A stretch of 64,000 bases of DNA, from positions 496,001-560,000 of the forward strand of contig OZ253454.1 in the NCBI GenBank assembly GCA_965261475.1. The letters run 5' to 3'. The position numbers were made by a program, and so were the translations under genes. The stretch comes from G965261475 sp965261475 [NCBI: bacterium]. Lineage in GTDB: Bacteria; SAR324; XYD2-FULL-50-16. Below are positions 7,152-15,668 of the stretch, piece after piece. A model generated the notes under the pieces. The model did no database searches, was not told where the DNA came from, and was given only the letters and a program-made list of their open reading frames with translations. Every line of letters begins with the position of its first letter. The stretch's first letter is position 1.

Positions 7152-9887
7152 ATGAAATTAACATTAAATTCCGCTAGTGCCTTTAATAAATTTAGTTGGT
7201 TTTTCCTCATTGCTATCTTTTGCTTAGGAGTTTTGTTTCACGCTAATATTGCTACTAAATTACATATTTTTTTTAGAGATCATACAAATTTATTTGATCT
7301 ATTAGGAGGTTTTTATTTTACAATACCTTCTGCTCAATGGTTCTACAATCACCCAGCAAACAATGCGATGTTGCTTACAATGATGAGTTTTGCCGCTTTG
7401 TTTATAGCGCCATTAAATTCTATTAGCAACACTATCAAAGATGGTAATTTATTACAAGTTAGTTATGTCAAAGAAAGATTTAATTATACTATAGTTAGTA
7501 GGTATATCATCGTTTTAGTAGCAGCTATTTTTGTTAGGAATTTTGTGTTTAGTGCTGGTTGTTTAATTTTTATGGTGTTTGATATTTTAATTTTTTATAA
7601 AAGATACACAAATTTTATTTTTCATAATAGAAGCGTATTGGTGAATTTTTTAGCACAAAAAATACGTAACGAAAATAAAACTAGCAAAATTTTTTTGACA
7701 ACTTTTAATGAAATGAAAGCAGTGCTTAATAGGTTTGAACAAAAATATCGTAGCCATGATCAAGCCTATAATACTTCCTTGACTGTTAAAAGCAGAGTAA
7801 GAGCACAAGAATTAGAGAAAGGCAAGTTTCGTAATTTTCTTTATTTAACTAATAGAATCTTAAATTATACCAAACAAGACGCAAAGAAAAAAAATAGAAA
7901 TTTTCGTTCTAGGTTGTTTTTTAATCTTAAAGATTTTCAATTTTATTTTAGTATTGATTTTACTAATAACAAAGAACCAACCGAGCAAACTGTAGAACAG
8001 TTAAGGCAAAAGCTAGAAAAATGGTTTATAGATTGTTTTGAATATTTACCAGATGATAAAAAAGGATTTATACTGCCGTACTTAATAGAAGATTTAGATA
8101 TTCATTTTTTTGATCTTTATCAAAAAAATGAGTTTAAGATATTATTTTCGAATATAGATTTAGTAAAGGAAGCTATAGCTAGAGCAGATTTAAAAATAGG
8201 ATATGGTGCTTATGATGTGCTTTATTTTTTTTCTAAAATTTTCTTGCAGTATCCAGAAATGAATAAGGTCGTTTCTTTTAGCGATAAGCTTTATCATCTT
8301 TGGTTAGTTGTTTTTGAAAAAATAGTAGAATTAGATAATTCTATTGTGGAGTTTGCTTTTAAGAATCTTGCTTTTGCTGTCAAACAAGAGTTTGTTAGTG
8401 AGTTTTATATTCGTCATAACCTTACTAAAGATTTGCATGCTGTTTTACAGAAAAAATCAAAAGTAATTGGAGATGATTTTTTGTTTTATTTTTTTTATAG
8501 TTTAGTGCAAGTAGTGCTTTATTTACAAAAAAAAAATATTCCTGCCTATACAGCTTTTTTAGAAATGATAAATTTTTTTAATAAAGAATTATCTTCTGCT
8601 GAAGGTAAAATTTATTGTAAAGATGGTGCAGAAAAAAATGCTACAGTATATGCCAAAGAAAGTTTATTGTTACTCACTTCTTATTATTTTCATCAAAATA
8701 AAAAAAAATTAGCCAAACTAATTTTTGGATATTTAGACCAAGATGTTGCTGCGATTTTTTTTTCTTTGATTAGGAATGATAATAAGGTACGCAGATGGAG
8801 TTGGGCGGAGTGGTTTCGCAGTGAATATTTTGAAGGAATCTCTTTAGAAAGAATTAGCCTCAGAGATTGTACTTTAAATTTTGTATTAAGTAGCTTGATA
8901 AAACAAAAAAGTTATCAAAACCTTACTGCATTGAATTATCAAGAAGAAGATGTAGAATGCCTGCAAAAAATGATACAACTTTTAGAGAACAAGAATGATA
9001 AGTTAAAATCTGTTTTGCTTGATTGTCTTTATAAGGCGATTAGAAAAGAAAAAAATCCTCTAGAAGAGAAGAGAATTACAGAATTTTACCACTGTTGTGA
9101 TTTAGGTTATGAATTGGCAATGAAGCTATCTGATTTGTGGAAATTTCAATTACAAGATAAAAGAGGCACAAAAATTGGTTACGATTTGTTAATGAAGAAG
9201 CAAGTATTTTTGCAGAAAGAGCCGCTCAAGCTAGAAGATTTTGAAAGCTACGGTGAAGATTTAGCAAAAATAGAAAATACAACTTTGAAGGAGCAGCTTA
9301 TGCGCAGATTTTCTGTTAGCGATCTTTCCTATCAAAAAATTTTTCAGAAAATTTTGCCAGAAGCTATACAACAACCAGAGGTAGAAGTTATTTTTTTCGG
9401 TAATTCTTATGAGATAACTAAATTTTTTATTGGGGAGGAGCAAATAAATTCTTTTGAAAAACATTTAACACTTTCAATAGATAGAAAAAAAAAAAATATA
9501 TTTTCTGATATGTATGCTCTTGGTGCTACTCAAAATATTTATGCGTTTCATTATAAACAACAGAAAAAAAATTTTTATTTTTTACCTGATAATAATAAGC
9601 AAAATGTACATTTACTATTATTTTCTAAACTAGATAAATTACAACTTCGCTATAGTAAGATTGAAGCAGGCAATAATTACACAGCAAATTACAGTAGTTA
9701 TAGACTCACTTTACCTAGTACCGACCCTAAATTTATACAAACATTTTTAAAAAATAAAAAAATAAACACTGAACAAGAAGGGGATGTATTGCTTTCTACA
9801 AGAATAAATTTTGAAGCATATGTTGCTCCTGAAATTATTTTTTCTCAAAAAAAATATTTATCTTGCCTTTACTATATAAAAAATTAA
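7152..9887 (+). CDS. Large membrane-anchored protein of unknown function
   Basis: 911 aa that I do not recognise. The first ~150 residues hold about four hydrophobic segments (near 13-33, 70-90 and 110-145). The rest is a long, Lys/Phe/Leu-rich, probably helical cytoplasmic part with no motif I can name. It is divergent from the outer-membrane gene, with ~40 bases between the starts. It ends 63 bases before the promoter of the filament cluster. Base composition is very A+T-rich, like its neighbours. It is a credible real gene because of its length and uninterrupted frame. Confidence 0.75.
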   Translation: MKLTLNSASAFNKFSWFFLIAIFCLGVLFHANIATKLHIFFRDHTNLFDLLGGFYFTIPSAQWFYNHPANNAMLLTMMSFAALFIAPLNSISNTIKDGNLLQVSYVKERFNYTIVSRYIIVLVAAIFVRNFVFSAGCLIFMVFDILIFYKRYTNFIFHNRSVLVNFLAQKIRNENKTSKIFLTTFNEMKAVLNRFEQKYRSHDQAYNTSLTVKSRVRAQELEKGKFRNFLYLTNRILNYTKQDAKKKNRNFRSRLFFNLKDFQFYFSIDFTNNKEPTEQTVEQLRQKLEKWFIDCFEYLPDDKKGFILPYLIEDLDIHFFDLYQKNEFKILFSNIDLVKEAIARADLKIGYGAYDVLYFFSKIFLQYPEMNKVVSFSDKLYHLWLVVFEKIVELDNSIVEFAFKNLAFAVKQEFVSEFYIRHNLTKDLHAVLQKKSKVIGDDFLFYFFYSLVQVVLYLQKKNIPAYTAFLEMINFFNKELSSAEGKIYCKDGAEKNATVYAKESLLLLTSYYFHQNKKKLAKLIFGYLDQDVAAIFFSLIRNDNKVRRWSWAEWFRSEYFEGISLERISLRDCTLNFVLSSLIKQKSYQNLTALNYQEEDVECLQKMIQLLENKNDKLKSVLLDCLYKAIRKEKNPLEEKRITEFYHCCDLGYELAMKLSDLWKFQLQDKRGTKIGYDLLMKKQVFLQKEPLKLEDFESYGEDLAKIENTTLKEQLMRRFSVSDLSYQKIFQKILPEAIQQPEVEVIFFGNSYEITKFFIGEEQINSFEKHLTLSIDRKKKNIFSDMYALGATQNIYAFHYKQQKKNFYFLPDNNKQNVHLLLFSKLDKLQLRYSKIEAGNNYTANYSSYRLTLPSTDPKFIQTFLKNKKINTEQEGDVLLSTRINFEAYVAPEIIFSQKKYLSCLYYIKN

Positions 9888-9950
9888 ATCTATCACAAGA
9901 TACATTTTCTGTAGTATATTATTTTTGATAAAATATGTTGTTTTATTTAC

Positions 9951-9979
9951 TTGACAAATAGTTTGTTGTTTATTATCAT
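9951..9979 (+). promoter_or_regulatory. Strong sigma-70-type promoter of the filament cluster
   Basis: A perfect TTGACA (9951-9956), an optimal 17-base spacer and TATCAT (9974-9979) lie upstream of cfpA1. Transcription should start near 9986, giving a ~30-base leader. This is the best consensus promoter I found in the window, which suits an abundant structural protein. Confidence 0.7.
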
Positions 9980-10017
9980 TCAAGATGATACTGGTTTAAC
10001 TTTAAAATAGAGAATTT

Positions 10018-11913
10018 ATGAGTACAGAATTTACACAAGGACCCAATGTAGCGCATCCTGAAAAGGCTAGTGCAGTTGGCTCTAGGAATAGTATAAATCG
10101 CAATGCTAGAGATGAGTACAAAGAGTCAAAACTTGTTGTTGATGAAGAAGTAGATAAAATTTTGAATCATTTAAACTCTAAACTTCCTCCTGAGGTTTTA
10201 AGTAAATTGCATATTAGTTCTACAGTTAAAGAACTTTTGCATTCTTATTTTAATCAAGGCATGCAAAATATGCTTAGTCGTTATCTTACCACTGTAGAAG
10301 ATGAAATGGCGAAAAAATTTAGGGATTTTATTGATAATACAGAGCAAGAAGGTTTAAATAAATATACTCCAGCAGGTATTCCGAAATTGCTGGATGAGGT
10401 AGGAGGCAAGGATAAATTTAATACAGCAGAGGTAGAAAAATCTGTTGTAAATATTTACGGTCATCTCCAAGGACATGTGCAAAGGGGTCAATTTGAATTA
10501 GAACAAGATACAAACGATATCTTAAGACAAAGAGCAGATGTTGGAGCATTTATTAGAGGAGATAATGTACATTCTATCGTTAAATGTGCTTTTATAGATT
10601 CGCTGGATAGACCAAAGAATGTCACAGATATTTCTTTATCTGTAAATGTTTTGGACGCTGAACTAGTTAGCCCTATATATCATCATCTGACTTCTGCGGA
10701 TAGCATTATAGGTCAGTTAGTTTCTGATGTAGTAATGAGACATATAGACGATGAAGTTAAAAAAGTTGATGTTTCTTTGCTAGATGAGGGTAAAGAGTCT
10801 TTGACAAACAACGAAGCTTTTTTTGAGAGAATAAAAATGATGGGTAACATAGCGGATCCTGAAGTAACAGTGGATGATTTGCCGCCAGAGCTACAGAATT
10901 CTAATGCAAGGTCAATGTTTCAAATGGGAAAAAAATTGGTTAAAATAGTTGAAGGAGTTCCTAGTGATATTAGTAAGCTTTACTCTAATCCACTTGCTGT
11001 AAAAAGAAATATTACACAATTACTAAGCGAAGATGCTGTTAGAAGCAGAGGGTTTAATACAGCAGTAAATACTATTACGGCAATATTAGATACTTCTAGA
11101 ATGGGCTATCAGTATATTGAAAATAACAAAAATGCAAGACATTTAATTATTAGAGAATATCAAGACACTGAAAACTTACCAGATGAAAGCTATGAAATTA
11201 ATATGTCGTATCTAGATGTTGATCAGCTTCGTGAGTTACGCATTGCTTATTTACAGCAATTTGAGGATTTTGAACGTCAGTTTCAAAAAATCTGGGATGT
11301 TTGTTATCAAATGTATTTAGATGCAAAGCAAGGGCTAAAGTTTATAGATTATGATGATGTAAAAGCGGAATTTCTTGAGAAGAAGCAAAAAGGAGTATTT
11401 AGTAGTTTACTACATTTTATAGGGATTAACGGTGATAGCGAAGATGAAGACGCAGAAGGAATAGATAGAGTGTGGGATGAAATTACATTTATTACACCTA
11501 CAGAAACTGATGTTGAGAAGTCAAATAATACTTTTCAAGCGAAAGAAAAAACAATTATATCACTTATAAATATTACAGAAGACAAGTTGAGAATAATTTT
11601 TAAAGGAAGTTATCCTATAGAAAGAATTTGCATAGAAGATAGAATGTTTGATTTAAAGCGCCTTTTCCATGCCTTTACTAAAGGCTATAATCCATTTCAT
11701 TGTCAATCTGGATTGAATATTCAAATGAATATTCGAACTATTAAAAGAAAAAAAACTACGATGAAATCAATGTCTAATGTATTAAATGAATTTTTATTTG
11801 GTATTTCTACCCAGTTTCAAGATCAAGCATTTGCAGATTTTAAACGCAGAAGATCTACAGATACCACTGTGTTTTATGAAAAATTTGCTACTGCTGAACT
11901 AGAGAGCGAATAG
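10018..11913 (+). CDS. cfpA: Cytoplasmic filament protein A paralogue 1
   Basis: 631 aa, acidic, no signal peptide and no membrane segment. The N-terminus SAVGSRNSINRNARDEYKES followed by VDEEVDKILNHL resembles spirochaete CfpA. In Treponema, CfpA builds the flat ribbon of intracellular filaments under the inner membrane and affects cell division. It aligns along its whole length with the protein at 15669-17507: shared blocks include KFNT..EVEKS, VKCAF, LSPIYH-type, MGYQY and KRKKTTM followed by NVLNEFL. It differs by a ~20-residue insertion near residue 465 before an acidic DSEDEDAEG stretch. It is the first gene after a strong promoter. The family call is from memory of CfpA and its genomic company, not a database search. 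Confidence 0.72.
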   Translation: MSTEFTQGPNVAHPEKASAVGSRNSINRNARDEYKESKLVVDEEVDKILNHLNSKLPPEVLSKLHISSTVKELLHSYFNQGMQNMLSRYLTTVEDEMAKKFRDFIDNTEQEGLNKYTPAGIPKLLDEVGGKDKFNTAEVEKSVVNIYGHLQGHVQRGQFELEQDTNDILRQRADVGAFIRGDNVHSIVKCAFIDSLDRPKNVTDISLSVNVLDAELVSPIYHHLTSADSIIGQLVSDVVMRHIDDEVKKVDVSLLDEGKESLTNNEAFFERIKMMGNIADPEVTVDDLPPELQNSNARSMFQMGKKLVKIVEGVPSDISKLYSNPLAVKRNITQLLSEDAVRSRGFNTAVNTITAILDTSRMGYQYIENNKNARHLIIREYQDTENLPDESYEINMSYLDVDQLRELRIAYLQQFEDFERQFQKIWDVCYQMYLDAKQGLKFIDYDDVKAEFLEKKQKGVFSSLLHFIGINGDSEDEDAEGIDRVWDEITFITPTETDVEKSNNTFQAKEKTIISLINITEDKLRIIFKGSYPIERICIEDRMFDLKRLFHAFTKGYNPFHCQSGLNIQMNIRTIKRKKTTMKSMSNVLNEFLFGISTQFQDQAFADFKRRRSTDTTVFYEKFATAELESE

Positions 11914-11928
11914 GATTTAGTGATCTCA

Positions 11929-12054
11929 ATGAAACAAAATTTTAATAAAAATAGAAAATTGATGATCTATTTTACAGTGAATGTCGGTGATAACTTGGTT
12001 GGCAGGGTGATTAGTAGAGTAGAATTTTTGCGAGTAGTTAATTATGATAAATAA
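11929..12054 (+). CDS. Possible 41-residue small protein
   Basis: An ATG-started frame between cfpA1 and the next gene encodes a basic 41-residue peptide ending in VEFLRVVNYDK. Its stop overlaps the next start by 11 bases. The middle (IYFTVNVGDNLVGRVISRV) looks like a short beta-rich sequence rather than translated AT-rich spacer. Alternatively this is simply a 130-base untranslated spacer. There is no homology evidence. Confidence 0.3.
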   Translation: MKQNFNKNRKLMIYFTVNVGDNLVGRVISRVEFLRVVNYDK

Positions 12055-13033
12055 TATATTTCATCTTTTTGAGAGTAAAGGATTAAAGGGAGTGTCTACC
12101 CACTTAAAAGTAGTTGGTACAGTGAATCAGTATTTGTCGGCTGGTTGTAGTTTTTCTGATATTATTAACGCTTTATCAAGTAAAATTACAAAAGAACAAA
12201 TACCGTATTTGTTAAGATTTTTTCTAGTAGAAAAATTACAGTATCAGGTTTTATCTTTTAATCTATCAAATAGAGTTAATGATTTTACTTTTTTATTAAA
12301 TACATTAAAAACACGCAATCAGTTTAACTCAAACATTGTTTATTATAACTCTTATTTAGGATTTGTTTGTTTGAATCCACAATCCTCAGCAGGGTGGAAT
12401 AATTTGACTTTGGAAAAAGATAGTTTGATTTCTGTTTATGCTACCGCAAGTAGCAAGCTTCAACCTGAACTTAATCGATATTTAAAGGATATAAAAATGA
12501 TGTTGGATGGAGTAGCAGATATCAACGGTAAAGATATTTATACTGGTAAAGACAGTGTTATCAAAAACATCAAAACTGCAAAGATGGAAATACAAGCTAA
12601 AACAACGACACCTATTGGGGTTCAAAATAAGGATGAAAGGCAAACTCAAAATGTAGTACGCTCTACTGAAAAAACAAATCAAACTCATAATAACACCTTA
12701 AAGAAAAAAATTACACCTAAATATAGTGTGCAAGTAACAAATGAACTTTTTCATAATGGTAATGTTGAGGCTTGGAAAAATATTATAGAAGCTTATAACA
12801 CTACTTACCCTGACATAGAACTGGTTATTTATCACCAAGGGCGTAAAATTGTTAATATCAATACTCTTTTTAAATGGGGCAAAGTGAAGAATGGTGATGT
12901 GATTTTGTTTTGTTTAGTTGGTAACGAATTTAAGTCTATTGCAAAATTACAAAGGTATTTTTTTGAAGGAGCTAGTAATAGATTTAATCGTTATTTAAAA
13001 AAAGATCTTAATAAACCATTAAATTTATTTTAA
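12044..13033 (+). CDS. Conserved-looking protein of the filament cluster, function unknown
   Basis: 329 aa, cytoplasmic by composition. It appears to have two parts: an N-terminal helical half (residues ~1-150), a charged low-complexity linker (~175-225, many Thr/Lys/Asn), and a compact C-terminal domain (~226-329) beginning YSVQVTNELFHNGNVEAWKN and containing INTLFKWGKVKNGDVI. The start ATG sits inside the end of the possible 41-codon ORF. Only two bases separate its stop from the PPDK-like gene, so it is certainly co-transcribed. I believe a similar C-terminal domain occurs next to cfpA in treponemes, but this is memory only. The context suggests a role in filament assembly or regulation. 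Confidence 0.8.
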   Translation: MINNIFHLFESKGLKGVSTHLKVVGTVNQYLSAGCSFSDIINALSSKITKEQIPYLLRFFLVEKLQYQVLSFNLSNRVNDFTFLLNTLKTRNQFNSNIVYYNSYLGFVCLNPQSSAGWNNLTLEKDSLISVYATASSKLQPELNRYLKDIKMMLDGVADINGKDIYTGKDSVIKNIKTAKMEIQAKTTTPIGVQNKDERQTQNVVRSTEKTNQTHNNTLKKKITPKYSVQVTNELFHNGNVEAWKNIIEAYNTTYPDIELVIYHQGRKIVNINTLFKWGKVKNGDVILFCLVGNEFKSIAKLQRYFFEGASNRFNRYLKKDLNKPLNLF

Positions 13034-13035
13034 TT

Positions 13036-15636
13036 ATGGAAATTTTTTGCTTTAATAAAAATCAAGGATATAAAGGAGAAAGAAAATCTGAGATTCTTGG
13101 CAAGAATGGTCATTCTGTTAATGTACTTGCTGATCTTGGAGTAAATATTGTGCCCAGTTTTTTTATTGGGTCTGATGATTTTAAAAATTTAGATGTTGGT
13201 ACTCCTAAGGATTTACTAAAGATTGGGGTAAATTCTATTGAAGAAATAACAAAAAAAAAATTTGGGGCAAAAAAAGATCCGCTGTTTTTAGAAGTTTTTC
13301 TTTCTCCGAGCATAGAAATAGAGATCGAAAAATCTATTCTAGGTATTGGATATAATAATGAATCGGTCAAATGTTTAGCGGAGAAGACTTCCAATGATTT
13401 TGCTTATCTACAGTATAGAAGTTTTCTCTTAAATTTTGCTAAGTGTCATCCTAATTTAAAAAGTATTAGTGATTTGACATTGAAGGAAGTTAAAAAACTG
13501 CCATTTGATAAAGCTTGCTCCTCTATACTGGATATTTTGAAATCTGGATTTCCTGCTGATCCATATGAACAATTACAAAGGGTCTTATTTTATTTCAAAG
13601 ACAGTTTTTATAAAAATGTTCTCAATAAAAATATTGCTTGTGCTGTAGGAGTGAGGGCTATGGTTTTTGGTAATTATTCTGACAGCTCTTGCATTGGTAG
13701 TTTTCATACAAGAAATGTATTTTCTGGAGATGCAGAATTACAAGGTGAGTTTAGCAAAAATAGCTTTATCAAAAACAAAAAAACAGAAATTATTAAAAAT
13801 TTATCTCAGGCATATTTTAAAAATTTAGAAAAAATAGCTTATGTATTAGATAGTTATTTTAAAGAAATAATAACAATCAATTTTATTATTGAACAAAAAG
13901 GCATTTGGATAGTAGATGCATTTCGTACCGAGGGCAAATCTGTCAAAGCTAGTGTAAGAGTTTTAATTGATTTGCATACCAGAGGCGCCATAGATGATGA
14001 CTATTTTTTAAAGAACATTGGATTAAATGAGATTACAAGTCTTTTACATCCTGGAATTTCTTCAAGTACTCGCAATGTATTAGAATATATTGATATTGGT
14101 GAGATTGGCTCTATAGGGGTTGCTAGAGGAAGAGTTTATTTTTCTACAGATACATTATTGAGAGCCTATAAAGATGCGGTGGTACGCAAAGAAGATTCTG
14201 ATGTTATTTTATGTATGGCGGCAACTTATGCTTCAGATGTAAAAGCCATAGAGATAGGTAATGGTGTTGTTTGTAGCGAGGGAGGATATGCTTCTCATGC
14301 TCCTGTGGTAGCTAGGTCTTTGGGCAAGCCTGCAATTTTAGGAAAAGAATTAAATATAGGCATAGATAGTGTTATGATAGGTAAGACTTTGGTAAAAGAA
14401 GGAGATTATATTTCTATAGAAGTTCCAATTGTAGGATCTCCAAGAATTTATTTTGGTAGAGTGGAGTTAGAATTTGTAGATGCTAAAACAAGTGGTTTAA
14501 ACAAAATCATGGAAATTGTTTCTAGAAAAATTCAGATACATCAAAAAAAACATCAATTTAAATTTGATGTTCTAGCTAATGCTGATAATGCAAATGATAT
14601 AGAAACAGCTTTGCAGTTTGGTGCTAGTGGCGTTGGTCTTTGTCGCACAGAGCACATGTTTTTTGAAAAAGAACGAATAAATTATTTTCGTTTATTGTTT
14701 GTTAGTGATTTACATAAAATAAGAAAGGTAATTTTAAACAAGTTGAAAGAAATTCAGAAGGAGGATTTTGCAAAGATGCTAAAAGTTTTGAAAGGTAAAC
14801 CTTTAACAGTTCGTCTATTAGATGCTCCTCTTCATGAATTTATTCCAAAAACAAAGCAAGATATTGCAGAAGTTGAAAAAATTTTATTGAAACATGATCC
14901 TCAATTTAAAGAGGATATTAATGTTAAATTTGGACGGTTACGAGAGTCTAATCCTATGCTTGGCATGAGAGGATGTAGGTTTGGAATTTCATTTCCTGAT
15001 GTCTACGAGATGCAAGAACAAGCATTGCTGGAAGCTGCTATTGAGTATTACAATGCAAATGATGCAAAGAATGAGGTCAATCTTAAAATAATGTTTCCGC
15101 TGATTAGTTGCTTAGAAGAATTAGATTTTTTGAAGAATGGAATAAATATTGAAGGGGATATTATTTTAGGATTGAAAGGAGTTGAACAGTCTATTTGCAA
15201 CAAGTATAATATAGCTACTTTACCTTTTACGGTTGAGACTGGGGTTATGGTCGAAGTACCTTCCGCAGCGTTGTTATCGAGTAAACTTTCTGAAAAGGCT
15301 AGTTTTTTTAGTTTTGGTACGAATGATTTAGTGCAAATGATGTATGGAATGTCAAGAGATGATATTAATTCTTTTTATCCTGCTTATACGCAATATGATA
15401 TTGTTAAAGATAATCCTTTTATGGTTTTATCAGATGTTGTAAAACGTTTGATATTATATTCTATCAATGAAGGTAGGTTGACTAGACCTGATCTTTATGC
15501 TAGTATTTGTGGTGAGCACGCTGCAGATCCTGATGTTGTAAAATTTTGTATTCAGAATAAGATTGATGCTGTGTCTTGTTCTGTGTTTTGTATACCCTTA
15601 ATAAGGATGATAGTTGCACAGTATTTTATTGATTAG
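13036..15636 (+). CDS. ppdK: Pyruvate-phosphate-dikinase-like protein with degenerate ATP-grasp half
   Basis: 866 aa, close to normal PPDK length. The central phospho-His domain is kept (GGYASHAPVVARSLGKP, His421), with Ala instead of the usual Thr before SH. The C-terminal PEP/pyruvate barrel looks complete: GLCRTEHMFF (Arg537), TVRLLDAPLHEF, NPMLGMRGCRFG, GVMVEVPSAAL, FSFGTNDLVQM and ICGEH (the catalytic Cys). The N-terminal ATP-binding half is eroded: the region normally reading VSVRSGA is EVFLSPS (Arg replaced by Phe88), the MPGMMDT loop is gone, and the NAQGEDVVAG segment after GEF is missing. ATP-driven dikinase activity is therefore doubtful, but PEP-to-His phosphotransfer is conceivable. 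It lies 2 bases after the 329-aa gene and 32 bases before cfpA2. Confidence 0.88.
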   Translation: MEIFCFNKNQGYKGERKSEILGKNGHSVNVLADLGVNIVPSFFIGSDDFKNLDVGTPKDLLKIGVNSIEEITKKKFGAKKDPLFLEVFLSPSIEIEIEKSILGIGYNNESVKCLAEKTSNDFAYLQYRSFLLNFAKCHPNLKSISDLTLKEVKKLPFDKACSSILDILKSGFPADPYEQLQRVLFYFKDSFYKNVLNKNIACAVGVRAMVFGNYSDSSCIGSFHTRNVFSGDAELQGEFSKNSFIKNKKTEIIKNLSQAYFKNLEKIAYVLDSYFKEIITINFIIEQKGIWIVDAFRTEGKSVKASVRVLIDLHTRGAIDDDYFLKNIGLNEITSLLHPGISSSTRNVLEYIDIGEIGSIGVARGRVYFSTDTLLRAYKDAVVRKEDSDVILCMAATYASDVKAIEIGNGVVCSEGGYASHAPVVARSLGKPAILGKELNIGIDSVMIGKTLVKEGDYISIEVPIVGSPRIYFGRVELEFVDAKTSGLNKIMEIVSRKIQIHQKKHQFKFDVLANADNANDIETALQFGASGVGLCRTEHMFFEKERINYFRLLFVSDLHKIRKVILNKLKEIQKEDFAKMLKVLKGKPLTVRLLDAPLHEFIPKTKQDIAEVEKILLKHDPQFKEDINVKFGRLRESNPMLGMRGCRFGISFPDVYEMQEQALLEAAIEYYNANDAKNEVNLKIMFPLISCLEELDFLKNGINIEGDIILGLKGVEQSICNKYNIATLPFTVETGVMVEVPSAALLSSKLSEKASFFSFGTNDLVQMMYGMSRDDINSFYPAYTQYDIVKDNPFMVLSDVVKRLILYSINEGRLTRPDLYASICGEHAADPDVVKFCIQNKIDAVSCSVFCIPLIRMIVAQYFID

Positions 15637-15668
15637 TTTTGTATTAACCAAATTAAGGAGTTAGAAAT

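Noticed and set aside
7112-7210. Longer start for the minus-strand outer-membrane protein
   Set aside because: It would bury the signal peptide 33 residues in and overlap the divergent gene's start; the TTG at 7111 fits better.
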